Shown here: one piece after another, positions 1 to 13,600 of the stretch
Layout: each line of letters begins with the position of its first letter
Numbering within the stretch: the first letter of the stretch is position 1
Source of the DNA: Crossaster papposus
Lineage: Eukaryota; Echinodermata; Asteroidea; Velatida; Solasteridae
Length of the DNA stretch: 64,000 nucleotides
Direction of reading: 5' to 3'
NCBI GenBank assembly: GCA_037893245.1
Contig: JBAIAA010000237.1
Span: forward strand, 1,426,001 to 1,490,000
Notes under the pieces: model-generated
Seen by the model: the letters and a program-made list of their open reading frames with translations, nothing else
What the model was told of the DNA's origin: nothing
The model's database searches: none
Position numbers and translations under genes: made by a program

Positions 1-544
1 AGTTCGCATATTGTCGCAACAGTAAAATATTGAGAAAATAGTCTTTAAAGTTTTGAGTTTTGTACATGTACATGTACTGTTTGTGATATGAAAAAAAATG
101 CTTTTAAGTTTGCCAGAACGTCTTACTGACAAATGTACAAATGTACGTACCAGTACACTGTTGGTACCAGTAGCCCCATTTGACATTCAATTAGTTGCCT
201 ACTGTACTCTATGAAGTGGACCCTTATGACAACAAAGCATGCAGCCATTAGTTTTGGGGCAGTGCATGTACATGTACCTACACACAGTACTGTAAGTGGT
301 TTATTAGGCATTCTGTTGTCCCAACCCTGCATACATGTACATGTAAGTGTACTACATAACCCTTGAGAACAGAAGCACAATAGACGAACAAGAGATCCTT
401 TCAGTCCTCCAGCGTTTGTCTTTTGTTGAATTTTGTCCTCTGTCTTTAAAGTGTACGATAAGTGAATTGGGTTATGTTACAGTACAGGAACAAAGAAAAC
501 ACAACAGGGAATCCTCAGTCGTTATGTAAAACACGACTGTACTG

Positions 545-870
545 GTATGTAACACGATAAAGGAAGAATATTTGAAGCTAGTGTGTTGCCAATTGAGATC
601 GCTGAGACAGTACGTGTATCTCTGCATTTTCCTCGGACACCGGCAGCCTGATCACAGCATTCATATTTGGCACGGAGACCGGCAGGGATCCCGAACAGAC
701 AGTGACGGGTATGTAACACGATAAAGGAAGAATATTTGCAGCTAGTGTGTTGCCAATTGAGATCGCCGAGAGAGTACGTGTATCTCTGCATTTTCCTCGG
801 ACACCGGCGGCCTGATCACAGCATTCATATTTGGCACGGATACCGGCAGGGATCTCGAGCAGAGAGTGAC
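545..870. repeat. 163-bp tandem duplication, two units
   Basis: Two adjacent units (about 545-707 and 709-870) share the order GGTATGTAACACG, AGTGTGTTGCCAATTGAG, CCTCGGACACCGGC and AGTGACGGG with few differences. No coding potential is apparent. The source looks like local duplication rather than a transposon, because no inverted ends are seen. Confidence 0.85.
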
Positions 871-1639
871 GGGACCGGATTTTAAAATTACGTAATTAAT
901 TACGGGCGATTAAATGAAAAAAAATGACTGATTAACGTTTGTGATAGCCAGGCAGATCTGAACAAAGACGTTAGTGATAGCCTTGCAGATCTGAACAATG
1001 CGTAGTATTTGACTTGCACAAGATTTTTGATGACTGTACTCCAACTGTACTCCGACTGCCACATTTTGAATAGGCACTGCACTATATTCTGTGGTGTAAG
1101 AACTGTCTACGTACATGTACGTATACAACAATCGACGGGCGTCAACAGGCTCACAATAATAGGGAGAACAACTAATCATTGCAATCAATCACTACATGTA
1201 CATGTACAATGTACATCCATCAACTCTATGCGCCCCACAAACCACTAAAGACGGGTAAATAGTGATTACACTGTATAACATTGGTAGATTAAAAGCTTCA
1301 TATAAATGGGAACAGTTTCCTACAATGTAAAAGGAGTATGGTCCCCAACAGAAAGTTTTGGGTTTTGGGGGAACACAGTTGCATTTGTTTATGGTGTATT
1401 TATCAAGGACACCCCTGTGAAGCCATGTCAAAGTGTCTAATCGAGGACGTCCTCAATTAGAAAACGTGTACAAAACAAATTAGAGCTGTTGCAAAAAGGT
1501 ACATGTATACATGTACATGTAGTACAAATCGTTGATTAAAGGTATCCGGTAGTATTTATGTACACCATTTACATGGATGGGTTAAGGGATTCATATTTTA
1601 TAGTAAATGTTATGACACTGACCTTTAAACAAACGAGTG

Positions 1640-1865
1640 ATGCTAAATCTTCGTGCCAAGATTATTTTGACATTGACCGGACTCAGGCAAGAGATTGTTT
1701 TTCAAGAACCTCGATTAGAGATGAGTTTGGGCTGGCATCTGTGGGTAGCACACTCTGATATTTCTGGCATGTTCATTTCGAGCTGGTCGCTATTACAGAT
1801 ACCTATATTTTCAGCCTTGTTTCGTTACGTGTTTATCTGTCATCCGTTTAGAATGCCAGAATTAT
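1640..1865. mobile_element. Diverged copy of the CCAGTTCGCGCC piggyBac-like MITE
   Basis: The internal order (TTATTTTGACATT, TTTCAAGAACCTCGAT, TTTCTGGCATG, TTTATCTGTCATCCG) follows the copy at 12458-12691 at low identity. The ends are too worn to show TTAA flanks. Confidence 0.45.
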
Positions 1866-3230
1866 TTTTTGGGTGTACATGTATAAACAACAACCGACGC
1901 GAACTATTTAAAAATTGAGACTTTAAATCTTTGCAGCTTCCAAATTATATCAGAGTGGAAGACCTTGTTCACCCCCCCCCCCCCCCCCCCCCCTTCCCCG
2001 AGAAAAACATCAATATTCCATTGTACAGCCAACATGAACAAAACACAATGTAATTAATGCTACAAACAGGAATATCACCCAAGGTTGCAATAACAGCTGT
2101 GCTATACACCAAATTTGTTTCCCTGATATTTTTCATAAAGTTTGCATTTCTATGCTCCATTGATGCATGGACTTGATAGGTTTTTCTCTTTTGTATTATG
2201 TTTTCCTCCAGTCCTTTGGTATGTATGTGGCGTTATTGGATTTTCTCCCTAGTCCGGTGGCATATGGCTTGTCGTTTATCATTCTATAATGAAGATTGAC
2301 TTAATTGATGTGTTGTTTACACAAGGGAGACACATGTACACTTGGATGATATACATGTAATATTACACGTATGATGCTTCCTCCAAGTATTCTATGTGCA
2401 CATTTGTTGTGACCCGCTCCACAAAAATCGATATTATGTCGCAAGTTGAAATGGAGTTATGGTTGGAAAGCCCGCAACGTACATGTACATGTACGCTTTT
2501 ATTTTGTATATATTGCAGAGCTCCATAGCCCCTCCTGTTCTGGAGATATGACATGTTTGCATATTGATTACTTCTTTAGAGTTCAAAATACACAACTGAG
2601 AAAAAAAAGGCTTTAAAATTGTTGGCTTTGCTGTAACGCTGCCCACACAATAGTCAGTTTTTGTTACACTTTGTACATCAAAATAAACATGTCTCTAAAT
2701 GAAACCTGAAACTGTAAAAATATTAAATATGTCGTTCGTGACAAAAAAAAAAAATCACATTTGAACAAAATGTTCAACCTCTCAACGTTAAGCGTGTTAT
2801 TATATATCGGGAGTGAAGGACAGTGGATTTGGTCAAGTCCAATGACAATGTTCGGGGTTTTTGTACACAAAAATTGAGAGCCAATGTTGGTGTTCGGTAT
2901 AGCGGTGTTCGGTATAGTGATGTTCCATTGTATTGACAATTCAAAAATTCTTGCTGGTTACCATATAGTTATTATTCATCTGTCAATAAGCCGATTACCC
3001 AAACCATATGGCATCTGCCTCATCAACATTTCATAGGGGACTTGAATTATTAATGAAGCATTTTTCTGGGCAATTTGTGGCCTTTTAACAAGAGGCTTAT
3101 TTTAATTGCTCACTCAACAAGAGAGCTACTCAATGACATTTTCTCCAGTCAAGGTTATATACTTGCTGACTGCTTGTGCTCAACTATAGACTGTGCATAT
3201 TTCCAGTCGTTTTATGGTAGTGGGAACTGC

Positions 3231-3390
3231 ACTATTTCAAGCTAGGATACACCATTGGTAATTGCTTGAATTATCAGAAAAGGGTGGATTTTGGGGCTGT
3301 ACTTTATAGTAAATATCGTTTAACAAGCCTGTACAAAGTTTTACAATCATGGATGCTGAGAAAAGCAAGAAAAATGGCGTTTTCTGAGAG
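3231..3390. mobile_element. Partial GGTAGGATACACC-type MITE
   Basis: It begins with the family end (TAGGATACACCATTGG) and continues with family landmarks such as GTAAATATCGTTTAAC and ATCATGGATGC. It then stops after the AAAATGGCGTTTT stretch, so the right half is missing. Confidence 0.75.
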
Positions 3391-3632
3391 AAGTCTCTAA
3401 AATAGCTGTAGGCGTCAACATTAAAGTGGGTTGTTAGGGGCACAAAATTTAATTAAAATTTATACAAGATTTAAAAAAAATGGTAAATTATCCTTTGTGC
3501 ACGAGTTTAAAAAAAAATTAAGCAATATTTTCTTTGAATATTTATAAGTTCCATAATTTATCGGTTCTTTTTTTCTTCTTTTTTCCTACTTTTTTCTTCC
3601 CTTTTCTTCCCTTTTCCCCCCTATTTATGCAG

Positions 3633-3730
3633 TCGACTGCCTGTGTGGATACAAAAATCATTATCAAAAATATGCAACTACTTTTACGTCAGCGAGAAAG
3701 CTTGGAACTACTTCCCTCACACCATCACAG
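3633..3730 (+). CDS. PITPNC1: PITPNC1 exon a (first visible)
   Basis: The acceptor is TTTATGCAG and the donor is GTTGGTC. The exon is 98 nt. Its first base completes a codon from an upstream exon and its last base starts the Glu codon finished by the 8-nt exon. It encodes RLPVWIQKSLSKICNYFYVS and then EKAWNYFPHTIT, matching the family segment before EYT. The longer open frame overlapping it is out of register and is not the real frame. Confidence 0.9.
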
Positions 3731-6700
3731 GTTGGTCAATTCAAATATCCAGTTTGTTAGTCTCTCTTTCTTTTCTTTTTTAACAGGTGGGGGGTTGTTT
3801 CATTGTTTTGGGGATTTATGTTTTGGGGTTTTAGACTTTTGGGGTTTTGGGTTTTTTGGTTTTGAGTTTTTTGGTTTTTGAGTTTTGGGTTTTTGGGGTT
3901 TTGAGGTTTTGAGGTTTTGAGGTTTTTGGTTTGTGGGTTTTTTGTTTTGGGGGTTTGGTTTGTGGGATTTGGGTTTTGTTGTGGGGGAATATAGCCTAGT
4001 TTAGGGTTCGTGACTCATCATTCAGAGGGTCAGGGGTTCGAATGTTTTTTCCTTGGGCAAGCCACTTCACCCCATTTGCCTCACTCCACCCGGGAGTATA
4101 AATGGGTACTAACGATATTAACAACTTTTCTTTGTTTGTTTGTTTTGTTTCACAAGCCAGAACCTTGATCTTTTTTTTTTGTCTTTGACAAGGCACGAAT
4201 TAAAACGACAAATATAATTATCTGTTTAGTGAGACTTTTTGGTCAATCCATGTCAAATCACCCTCCCAAAAATAAAATATTAGACCGTGTCCTCTTCAAA
4301 TAAGTTTATGTATTATTAAGTTTATTAAAAAATGTATACCAATATATGTTGGTTTGGGCCAGTAGTTTTACTGGACCAAATCAGGAATTCTTGTTACATG
4401 TATTACATTTCTTCAGGAATGATTCCCCATCCATTGGTTTAGGTAGTTTTGGCCTCAGGGTAGTGGTAGTATGCTTGTTAGTTTTCTTGTGGGCTTCCCT
4501 GTATTTGAAAGAAGAGTAGTTCAGATATAAATTTATTTACAGAAAAAACAGGAAGTGTAACGTTTTGTAATAGTAGTTTAAAAAGTGTTAGCACTTATAT
4601 TATAACCACATGATTTAAAAACCATGTGTTGTAATGTTTATGGGAAATTCCACTGTTCTTTTTTTACACAAAGTTTTTTTTTTTTTTTAAATTAGAGGGA
4701 AAAGGGCCTTGTCATGTCCTCATCAGAATGATTGCAGGAACATCCTGGTTCGACATCCTTTCAATGGTGTGGGAATTCCCACCAATTAGAAATTGTAAAA
4801 TCCTTTTTTGTATGTTGATGACTGCGTTGCATTTTTTTGGTGGGGGGGGGGGGGGGGGTTGGGGTTAGTGGTTGTGATTTTAGGATGGAGATCTGGGGAG
4901 ACAGTTTTCCGTTGGCTATGTACTGGGTTTTTCCCAGGACCAGCAACATTTTTGAGTTTGTTGTACTGGGTTTTTCCCAGAACCAGCAACATTTTAGTTT
5001 GTTTGATTGCTTGAAGTAGTGTAAAGATTTTGGAGTAGTGTAAAGAATTGTTTTGATTGAGTTAAGGCATGGTTGAGGTGACAAGATACATGTACATTGT
5101 GGTTCTTTTATAAACTACATAAGACTCGCATATTTGGTTATAAACCAAACATACTGTAATTCTTGTTGGTGTTAATTCTATTAAGCGTCTCTGGATTTAC
5201 ACTTTTGAAGGACTTAGTTTAAAGAGATCGTATACGTTTGGTATTTGGAACCCACCGTTTGTTTCAATCCTATATAGTTATAGATATATACCATAAAACT
5301 AACCTGTAAAAATTTCATTTCAAAAGATGGTAGCGATTTTGAGATATTGCCGGAATTGAGCGATTATGTCCACGCAGGAAGAATAATCTGCATTGGAATA
5401 CACAGTCTGAGAAACGTCACTGCAGTAACGCTTCTCAGATTCAAATTTTTGGGGATAAAAAGTGATATCTTTTTCCATAACCGCAGTACTTCGAAGTGAA
5501 CAGTTTCTAAAAATGCATTATACTATCCAAAGCTGCTGTACTTCTTACCAAGTAAGTTTTTATTGCCATTAATTTTTGGAGTAATTACCAAACGTATACG
5601 ATCCCTTTGAGTTCCAACTGTATTTCTGTATTTCTATGTTGTAGCACAAAGCTTGATCCAGGGCAAGGCTTTGGACCCTCAATGCCCTAAATTGTGTAGG
5701 GCCTTAAGGCCTTGAGAGTCCAAAGCCTTGGGTCTAAATTTCAACCCAGGAAATTAACCATGGTTGAAATAAGGAGCGTTTGAATAGAATTTGTTACAAT
5801 CCAAAAATTGTGTACACGAAAACGAAAAGATGTCTCCCCAGGAATATAAATTGGCAGATGTGTGACCAGCTCTCATGTTTATACACGGAATTGATTTTCT
5901 TCCTTCCTAATGTCCGTAGCTTCCGTGACAAATTCCGGGCATTCCGTGCACCTGCTCTTACTCGCAATTTATGTGTTCCGAAGTTGTTTTTTTCATGATC
6001 TTCAATCCTTTTCAGCAGTTTCCTTTGAACTACTGCTTTTTGAAAAACGAGACACATATATTTCTGTGTATGTACATGTACGTATATAGAACCACACAAT
6101 GTGTTGTATACCGTGTGTACAAATGTGCAATGATCTGAAATTCGGTACCCTCTGGAGACCTGAACACAATGTGTATAATGGAGACAAAAGGACACTGGAG
6201 GGTAAATTTCTATAGATAAATAGGTAGCCACAGGGAATTTCACGAAGTAGATTTTTGGAGTGTGCCTCAAATTACTCAAAAACTAGGTTTATGATGTGGG
6301 GTAGGGTTAGTGTTTGGGTTAGGGTATGATATAGGGTATATTGGGTCGAAATTTCAACCCAGGAAATTAATTGTGGTTGAAATAGGAGCATTTTGAAAAA
6401 GGTGCCTGACTTTTTAAGCAGTTTGTACACGAGAACAAAGAGATGTCTCCACTAGGATACAAATTTGAGAGTCCATGTACACATATAGCGCAGAGATTTC
6501 TTAGCACTTGATTTCTGGTCCAGCAAAATGCCACCTACATGTATCTATTCAGCTCATCTAAGATGCCTTCCATACCTTGCGGCCGTCGCGTCGCGACCGA
6601 GGCCACGGTAGGCCTACACCGGCCGAATTTGCTCAATCGTCGCTGATCATGTGTCAAATTCATCTAGCTGCCTAGGGTGAATGATACATGTAGGACCTCG

Positions 6701-9700
6701 GGTCAAGATCTTGTGATAGCAACGGTTCAGCATCTGATATTGCGTGTATTGAACTTCCTGCTTCCGGCCCCGAAGCTAAAGGAAACGGTTGATGTATTGT
6801 GAGGTGTCGTTACGCCGGATTGTTGCCAAAGATGAGGTTTTTCTAACAATGACAAGGATGGCAGACTTCAAAATGTGCATGAAGCCGGAAATACGAGTTT
6901 TATTTCAACAGACTATTTCCACATTTATTAAAGAGATTCCAAAAAAATTAAGATTTTAAGGGAAACAATACATGAACACACACACGCAAGTGGGTAAATG
7001 CCGTCAATAGGGGACGGGGCATTGTCCGACCGTCTTCCCTCTTTTGTTTGTACTCTAACGTTTTCGGATGATCGCCATAGGATTTGCACACGTCTGAATC
7101 GGGGACCTTTGCGGAATAGGGGACCCCATTGTTCCCTTTGTCATACGTCCCCTATTTCAATCAAAAAACAAACGCACGTATGTGCATTTTACTGAGCAAG
7201 TTTTCGCTCAGTAACTGTTTTCGCTCAGTAAATGTTTTCGCTCAGTAAATGTTTTGTTTACGTTCCAGGAGACTGCTTAGTATTAATTTTAGGGGGAAAT
7301 AACTAGGCAAACCATTAACTGCCGGTACGTACAAATTACTAATATTCAGTTCGTGGAGAGTATTTTTATTTTATTTTAAATTTGTATTTCTCGTGCATTT
7401 CCTCTCTTTCATGTTTCACATTTTCTCTCTTAATAAATTTTCAACTTGTTTGTTTTATTTCAACCTAAAAATTTGTTTGTTGTCTGCAACTCAAGAGATC
7501 GACTGGCTCCCCAGTCCCTAAATTATTGATACTGATCGTAGTGGTGGGGGGGGGGGGGGGGGGGGGGGATCAGTCTACCTTGTGAGAATATTATTGTCCG
7601 GCAGGCAAGACAAATTTCACAATTTGTAAAGTAATAACCGTAAATAATTCAGATACTACATGTACAAATGTAGATGGTATTTTTGGGGGTTGCTTGACAT
7701 CTCATTATCCAGTGAATAATATTTGAATTTCTAAAATTAAGGACTATGAAATACTGACTCGTTTGTGGTATTGCGCATGCATTGTGAGGTTTTAACCAAT
7801 AAAACGGCAAAACGACCAGATTTCACTGGTGTCAAAGTTCATGTGACACTGAAAAAGTGTTTAAAACCAGCCAACCAGTCCTTATCACCCGTATAAAACC
7901 AGCCACTTGATGGGCTTTCGACCAATCGGAATGGGTAAACTGTCTTAGGTATTTATGAATGAAGGTTGTTAATCGGTGCTTGTAACATAGATGCCTTCAA
8001 AGAATCTTTAATATTAAATCTTTTCCTTAACCAGTTCGCGCCAGAAGACGTACTGGTATATACCAGAAAGTTTTCCCTAGATTTGAAACGAATGACGCAT
8101 AAACACGTCACGAGCAAGGCCGGAAATGTCTGTCAGCAGCGAGCAAGGCCGGAAATGCCTGGGTGTGCTTCCTGGTACGGAACCCGCCACGGATCGAGTT
8201 TCGTTAAAAATAATCTCGCGCCTCGGCTCGGTGATGTTAAAATAATCCCGGCGCAAACTGGTTAACAAGTAGTATGCCTGTTTCCATCAGGTGTACGATT
8301 TCGTAACAAAAACAACAACTTGTTATTAGTTTACACTGAGCAGGATAACACTGAGGCTCCGACCGCCGACGCATTCGATAGTAGGGGGGGGGGGGGAGGG
8401 GGTGTGTTGGCTCGGTGATGTTAAAATAATCCCGGCGCAAACTGGTTAACAAGTAGTATGCCTGTTTCCATCAGGTGTACGATTTCGTAACAAAAACAAC
8501 AACTTGTTATTAGTTTACACTGAGCAGGATAACACTGAGGCTCCGACCGCCGACGCATTCGATAGTAGGGGGAGGGGGGGGGGGGGGAGGGGGTGTGTTT
8601 CGCGAGAAGATCAAAGGTGGTCTTCGAACTGCATCTTTGACATTTGTTTTCAGAGACGCTAAGGATTTATGTGGGAAAATGATTAAGTACTAAGTTTGAT
8701 CAGTGCTGGTACTACGGCATACCAATTATAAAAGGTCGCGGATTGTATGTAGAGATCTTAAGATCCTTACCATTTTTTCGGTTACAGTGAATAAAACTTT
8801 AAAGGATGCACAAGTTTGTATGCCAAGAAATGAAAATAAGTCTTCGCATTGTATTATTATTAATGGACACAGACATTCTATGTAACACAGCTACCGGTAT
8901 GTACACTGTTTCGCGTTTTTGTATCACTGTGCAGACATGGCTTTGTTCTCGTGTACAAAATTGTTAGAAAGTCGAGCACGTTTTTCAAAATGCTCCCAAT
9001 TTAACCACAATTATTTTTCTGGGTTGAAATTTCGACCCAATATACCCTATATTAAACCCAAACACTAACCCTAACCCACATTCTAATCCTAGTTTTTGAG
9101 TAATTTAAGTACAATCCAAAAATCTAATTCGTGAAATTCCTAATGGAGACCTATTCATCTATAGAAATTACCCTTTGAAGACCTTTTCACTCCCATTGTC
9201 CCCATTGTATTCAAGTCTCCAGAGGGTACCGTATTTCGCACCATACATGTACATGTGCTGAACTAAAGGTTTTCATCAGAATTTCCTGGAAAAAGAAAAA
9301 AAAATGTATCGGGGAAAATGTATCGGGGAAAATTTGCCTGGATAAAGCTTGTTTTATCAAAAAAAATTAATTTTGTAATTTATTTTTTTGATAAAACAAG
9401 CTTTATCCAGGCAAATTTGCCACTGACAAGCGCCTTTAAAACATGTTTGTATTGGTTGTGTGAGCAGTAAAGGATAAACATTTGTGATGCGATCAAGCAA
9501 AATCAGTCTGAAGTAAGCCTTGGTCATTTTTGGGATTTTTACATATTCTTTTGTAGCTTACTTCAGGCTCCATTTCAGTGAAAACCCCATGTGAATACGA
9601 CCTTTGGTTAAACAATTACAACCATTTGAACATCAGCACGTTAAAAATAAAGAAACTGAGAAAGTTTCCCCTTCTGTTTTTGTAAAAAAGTCAATTTTGA

Positions 9701-10591
9701 TTTTTCCACCCCTACGAACATATTTTGGCCCGATCTCAAAACAAGAATTTCCGAGTTCCGACTGATTTTGCTTGATCGCATCACATTTGTATTCAGTACA
9801 ACTCAATGCAATTAATTCCCTGACCCAGGACTACACAAGAATGGTCAATGGTCAGTGAAATAAAGGTTTGACAGTTCTGTCCTCGAAAGCACTTTCACTA
9901 TAATGTTATGGTTTCTCGCTTCTCGGTCCTTGAGAAGGACTGAGAAAAACAGCCCTAGATAGGTTAATAAACCCTATACCCCCAGGCGGCTATTACTAGT
10001 GAGTGAATAAGAATTGACCCTCACCACCCATTTAAGGGCCACTGGTGCTCATGCAATTCAATTAATTAAATCCCGTTTAAGAGCAGGTGTATTGGGTTAC
10101 CATGGTAACCACAGGATATTTAAAGACTAGTTGGCCTCTGGAGAGGCACTGGCAACACTTTTTAGAACGAGAGCATTGACAGAGTTTCCGTTGATTACTT
10201 ACGTTGTTGTCCAGATGGGTCTAAAGAAGGTTGGGGAAGGTAGATGAGAAAATTAGTTTAAATGAAAGATAATTTTTAATTGAGTGATTTCCACCATTTG
10301 CAGATATCGAAAAAATTTACTACCGAATTTTTAAGAAATATGTTACTCATCTGAAAGTAAATAATGATTCTAGGCATCCAGCAAAATGATTGCGCTAGAT
10401 ATCCTTTGATTATTCTGAAAAATATAATTTTATAAAGAAAAATTCGCAATCGCCGGACGGTGATTGCAAAAAAACACAAATAAGATAAGAATAACTGCTC
10501 GACGCCGGTTGAAAACAAACGCTGTTTTTTGTGCTTTTCTCGGCATTCATGCTTGTAAAACTTCGGACAGGTTATAGTTAAATGTTAATAC

Positions 10592-10625
<34 letters not shown>

Positions 10626-13600
10626 AATCCACCCATTTATGATAATTTAAGCTAGTACCAATGGTGTATCTAACCTTTAAGTAATAAATATGAGAAAAAC
10701 TATTTTTTGGGGGAATGGCAGCTTAATAAAGGTAGAATACACCATTTGCATATATCGAAAACTTTTACTACAGAATTATCAAGAAATATCTTACTTTTTT
10801 GAAAGTAAATAATGATTGTAAACAATGATTTACTAACGCACCCTCCCCTACCTCTAAAAACCTAAAGATAATTCCTGAGAAACCACAACATTCCGCAAAA
10901 GAGGGAGTTCTCTCCTTCCCATATCTTATATCATATACCGGTACCTTATTATATATCCCATATTATATATCCCATATTATATATCCCATATCATATATTG
11001 ACGCAATGATTTAAAGGTAGTGTACACCATTGGTAATTTGTTGAATTATCAGGAATGGGTGGATTTGGGGGGATGTATTTTATAGTAAATATCGTTTAAC
11101 TGACCTGTCCGAATTTTTACATTCATGGATGCCGAGAAAAGCATGAAAAACAGCGTTTGTTTTCCACCGGAGTCGAGCAGTTATTCTTATGTTATCTTTG
11201 TTTTTTCGCGCTCGCCGGACGGCGAGAATGAATTTTGGTTTATACAATTCAATTTTTTGGAACAATTACAGGATATCTAGGGCCCTTATTTTGCTGGATG
11301 CCTACAATCATTATTTACTTTTAAATAAGTAAGATATTTCTTAATAATTCGGTAGTAAATTTTTTCGATATCTGCAAATGGTGTATACTACCTTTAAGTA
11401 AAAGAAAACATGAGAAAGTGTGGACTAGTAAGTACGAAATTCACGAGGTGCAAAGCGCCGAGTAATTTCATAATTCTCTTTTAAGGTAGGATACACCATT
11501 TGCAGATATGGACAAATTTTACTACCAAAATATTAAGAACTATCTTATTTGAAAATAAATAATTATTGTAGGCATCCAGCAAAAAGATTGCGTTATAGAT
11601 ATCCAATAATTGTTCCGTAAAATTGAATTGTATAAAACAAATTAACGATCGCGGGAAAACATCAAGAACAACATAAGAACAAATGCCCAACGCCTGTTCA
11701 AAACGAACGCCATTTTTCTTGCTTTTCTCAGCAACCATAATTGTAAAACTTCAGACATGTCAGTTATTTACGATATTTACTATAAAATACAACCCCCAAA
11801 TCCACCCATTCAATCCACCCATTCAATCCACCTTCCTTCGAAATTCGTCCGGAAAGGAAAATCGAATTTTTGAAAAAAAGGACGGACAACCCAACATTAA
11901 TGAGCACGACTACATTTTTGCGCACGACTACATTTTTGCGCACGACTAAATTAATGCGCACAGATTAATGCGCACTCAGTGATGTACATAATCAACCTAG
12001 ACATAGTTCTATGAAGTACACAATAATTCATGTTGAATATAATGCACGTGCACACAGCCGTGGCGTTTTTGCATACCGTTAGCATCAGGCGCCGTCAGAA
12101 ATTGTCCCAACAATTGGTCTCCCCTAAATCTCTTGTTGTAAAAGTTGAGTTGGGTACTGTTAACCAACCTAGAAAGAAGAGGACATTTTAATGTACAAAT
12201 CTAATAATACTTGTTTTCTTTTTTTTTCCAACTTTTTTATGCATGCATCTACTGTGGATGGTTCTAATCTGATGGATTTCCTTCATTACGATGTCTTCCC
12301 ATGACGATTTACTGGGCCGGATTTGTCTAATTTCCTGCTACAGAATATACGGTAAGTGCATGAAATCATACACACCAGTACTGCTTGTACACGTATTCTC
12401 ATACATTCTTTTAGTACATGATGTTATGGAGACATTACATTGGGTTCGTGTGCTTAACCAGTTTGCGCCGCGCTTATTTTAACATTATCGAGCCGAGGGG
12501 CGGGATTATTTTTAACGAAACTCGACCCGAAGCGGCATTAGGCCGATAGTGCCGGGACGCACACCCACGCATTTCCGGCCTTGCTCGCTGCGGACAGACA
12601 TTTCTGGCCTTGCTCGTTGCGTGTTTATGCGTCATCCGTTTTGAATCTGGGGGAAACTTTGCGTTTATATATGTCATCCGGCACGAACTGATTAAGGAAA
12701 ATCTCTCTAAACTCAAACTTTGCAAATTATTTCCACCTAAAATTTCAAAATAACCCTAATTTGTCGTCTTCTCCATTTTCTTTCAGAATACCCTAACCAA
12801 ATTCTACATCTAGAACCCTTTACTGGAGACCCAAAATGTTATGGGGACACAAAAATGTCCCCACAACTTGATGCATGCCTGTACACATGTATTTTCGCCC
12901 TTAAATTCACGGGCCCATCTTTTTGTTGTTTTATATTTTGCAGTGTTCGTTTTTACCGAAGTTTAGCATCTTTATAGAAACAAGATATGAAAATAATTCT
13001 GGAACTACAGAAAACGTAAGTAAATATTTCTTTGTTTCAAAGGTCAAGTACTGAGATTAAAGTCATTTGAGGTGAAGTTGTAAATTAGGCTGGAATTATA
13101 AAACTTATGTCATTTAAAAAACTTGGAGTTCAGTTGCAAACAAACTTGGGTCACAGATGCAATATGGAAATGTACACGTGAGGGGTAATAATAAAAGGTC
13201 ACACATACCCAGATTCTTCTTGGGTAATAATGAAAGGAGTTGAGAAATGCCTTGTTTAAATGCCTTCATTACTTGGATTGGAGTCTGGAGCATTTAGATT
13301 TTTTTCTTTTCTTGTTGACACCCATTTCCACAGTGCCTACGTCTTTCCAACGAAGAAATAAAGGAGCGCCAAGTCTTACATTTAGATATCGCCTACGATG
13401 ATATACCAGAGAAACACTTCAGGGAGGAGGAGGTAATTAAGGCTTTTTATCTACCAAGCCCGTCATTGCTGGCCACTAGCCAAATGAGTGGCCATTGGCC
13501 ACTAGCCAAATGAGTGGCCATTGGCCACTAGCTGAATAATAGCCGCCAGAGTTGTAGCTACGCCAGTGCCGGCCGGTGCTAGCTGGCATGTGCTAGCCGG

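Larger units (their letters stand above)
1..3632. other. No coding exon recognised; probable intron or upstream DNA of PITPNC1
   Basis: No exon could be recognised here on either strand. The next PITPNC1 exon (3633) begins in the middle of a codon, so at least one coding exon lies further upstream. I found no candidate for it in this stretch, so the stretch is probably intron. It holds a 163-bp tandem duplication, a diverged piggyBac-like MITE, a 22-base C run at 1972-1993, scattered TGTACATGTACA-type palindromes and a partial GGTAGGATACACC-type MITE at its right end. Confidence 0.5.
3731..12343. other. 8.6-kb PITPNC1 intron, repeat-filled
   Basis: No internal exon was seen. The intron holds a T/G-rich block, a SINE core, a full GATCGTATACG MITE, inverted copies of a TTTCAACCCAGG repeat (about 5730-6450 and 8900-9250), a piggyBac-like MITE, a tandem duplication with G runs, a perfect hairpin and a cluster of GGTAGGATACACC MITEs. 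Confidence 0.7.

Noticed and set aside
3788-3990. Internal telomere repeat
   Set aside because: The T/G units are irregular and are not TTAGGG; the short TAGGGTTAG-like stretch at about 6300 is also not an array.
5794-6279. 161-codon open frame on the minus strand
   Set aside because: It lies in a dispersed TTTCAACCCAGG repeat in the large PITPNC1 intron and has no recognisable domain or splice context.
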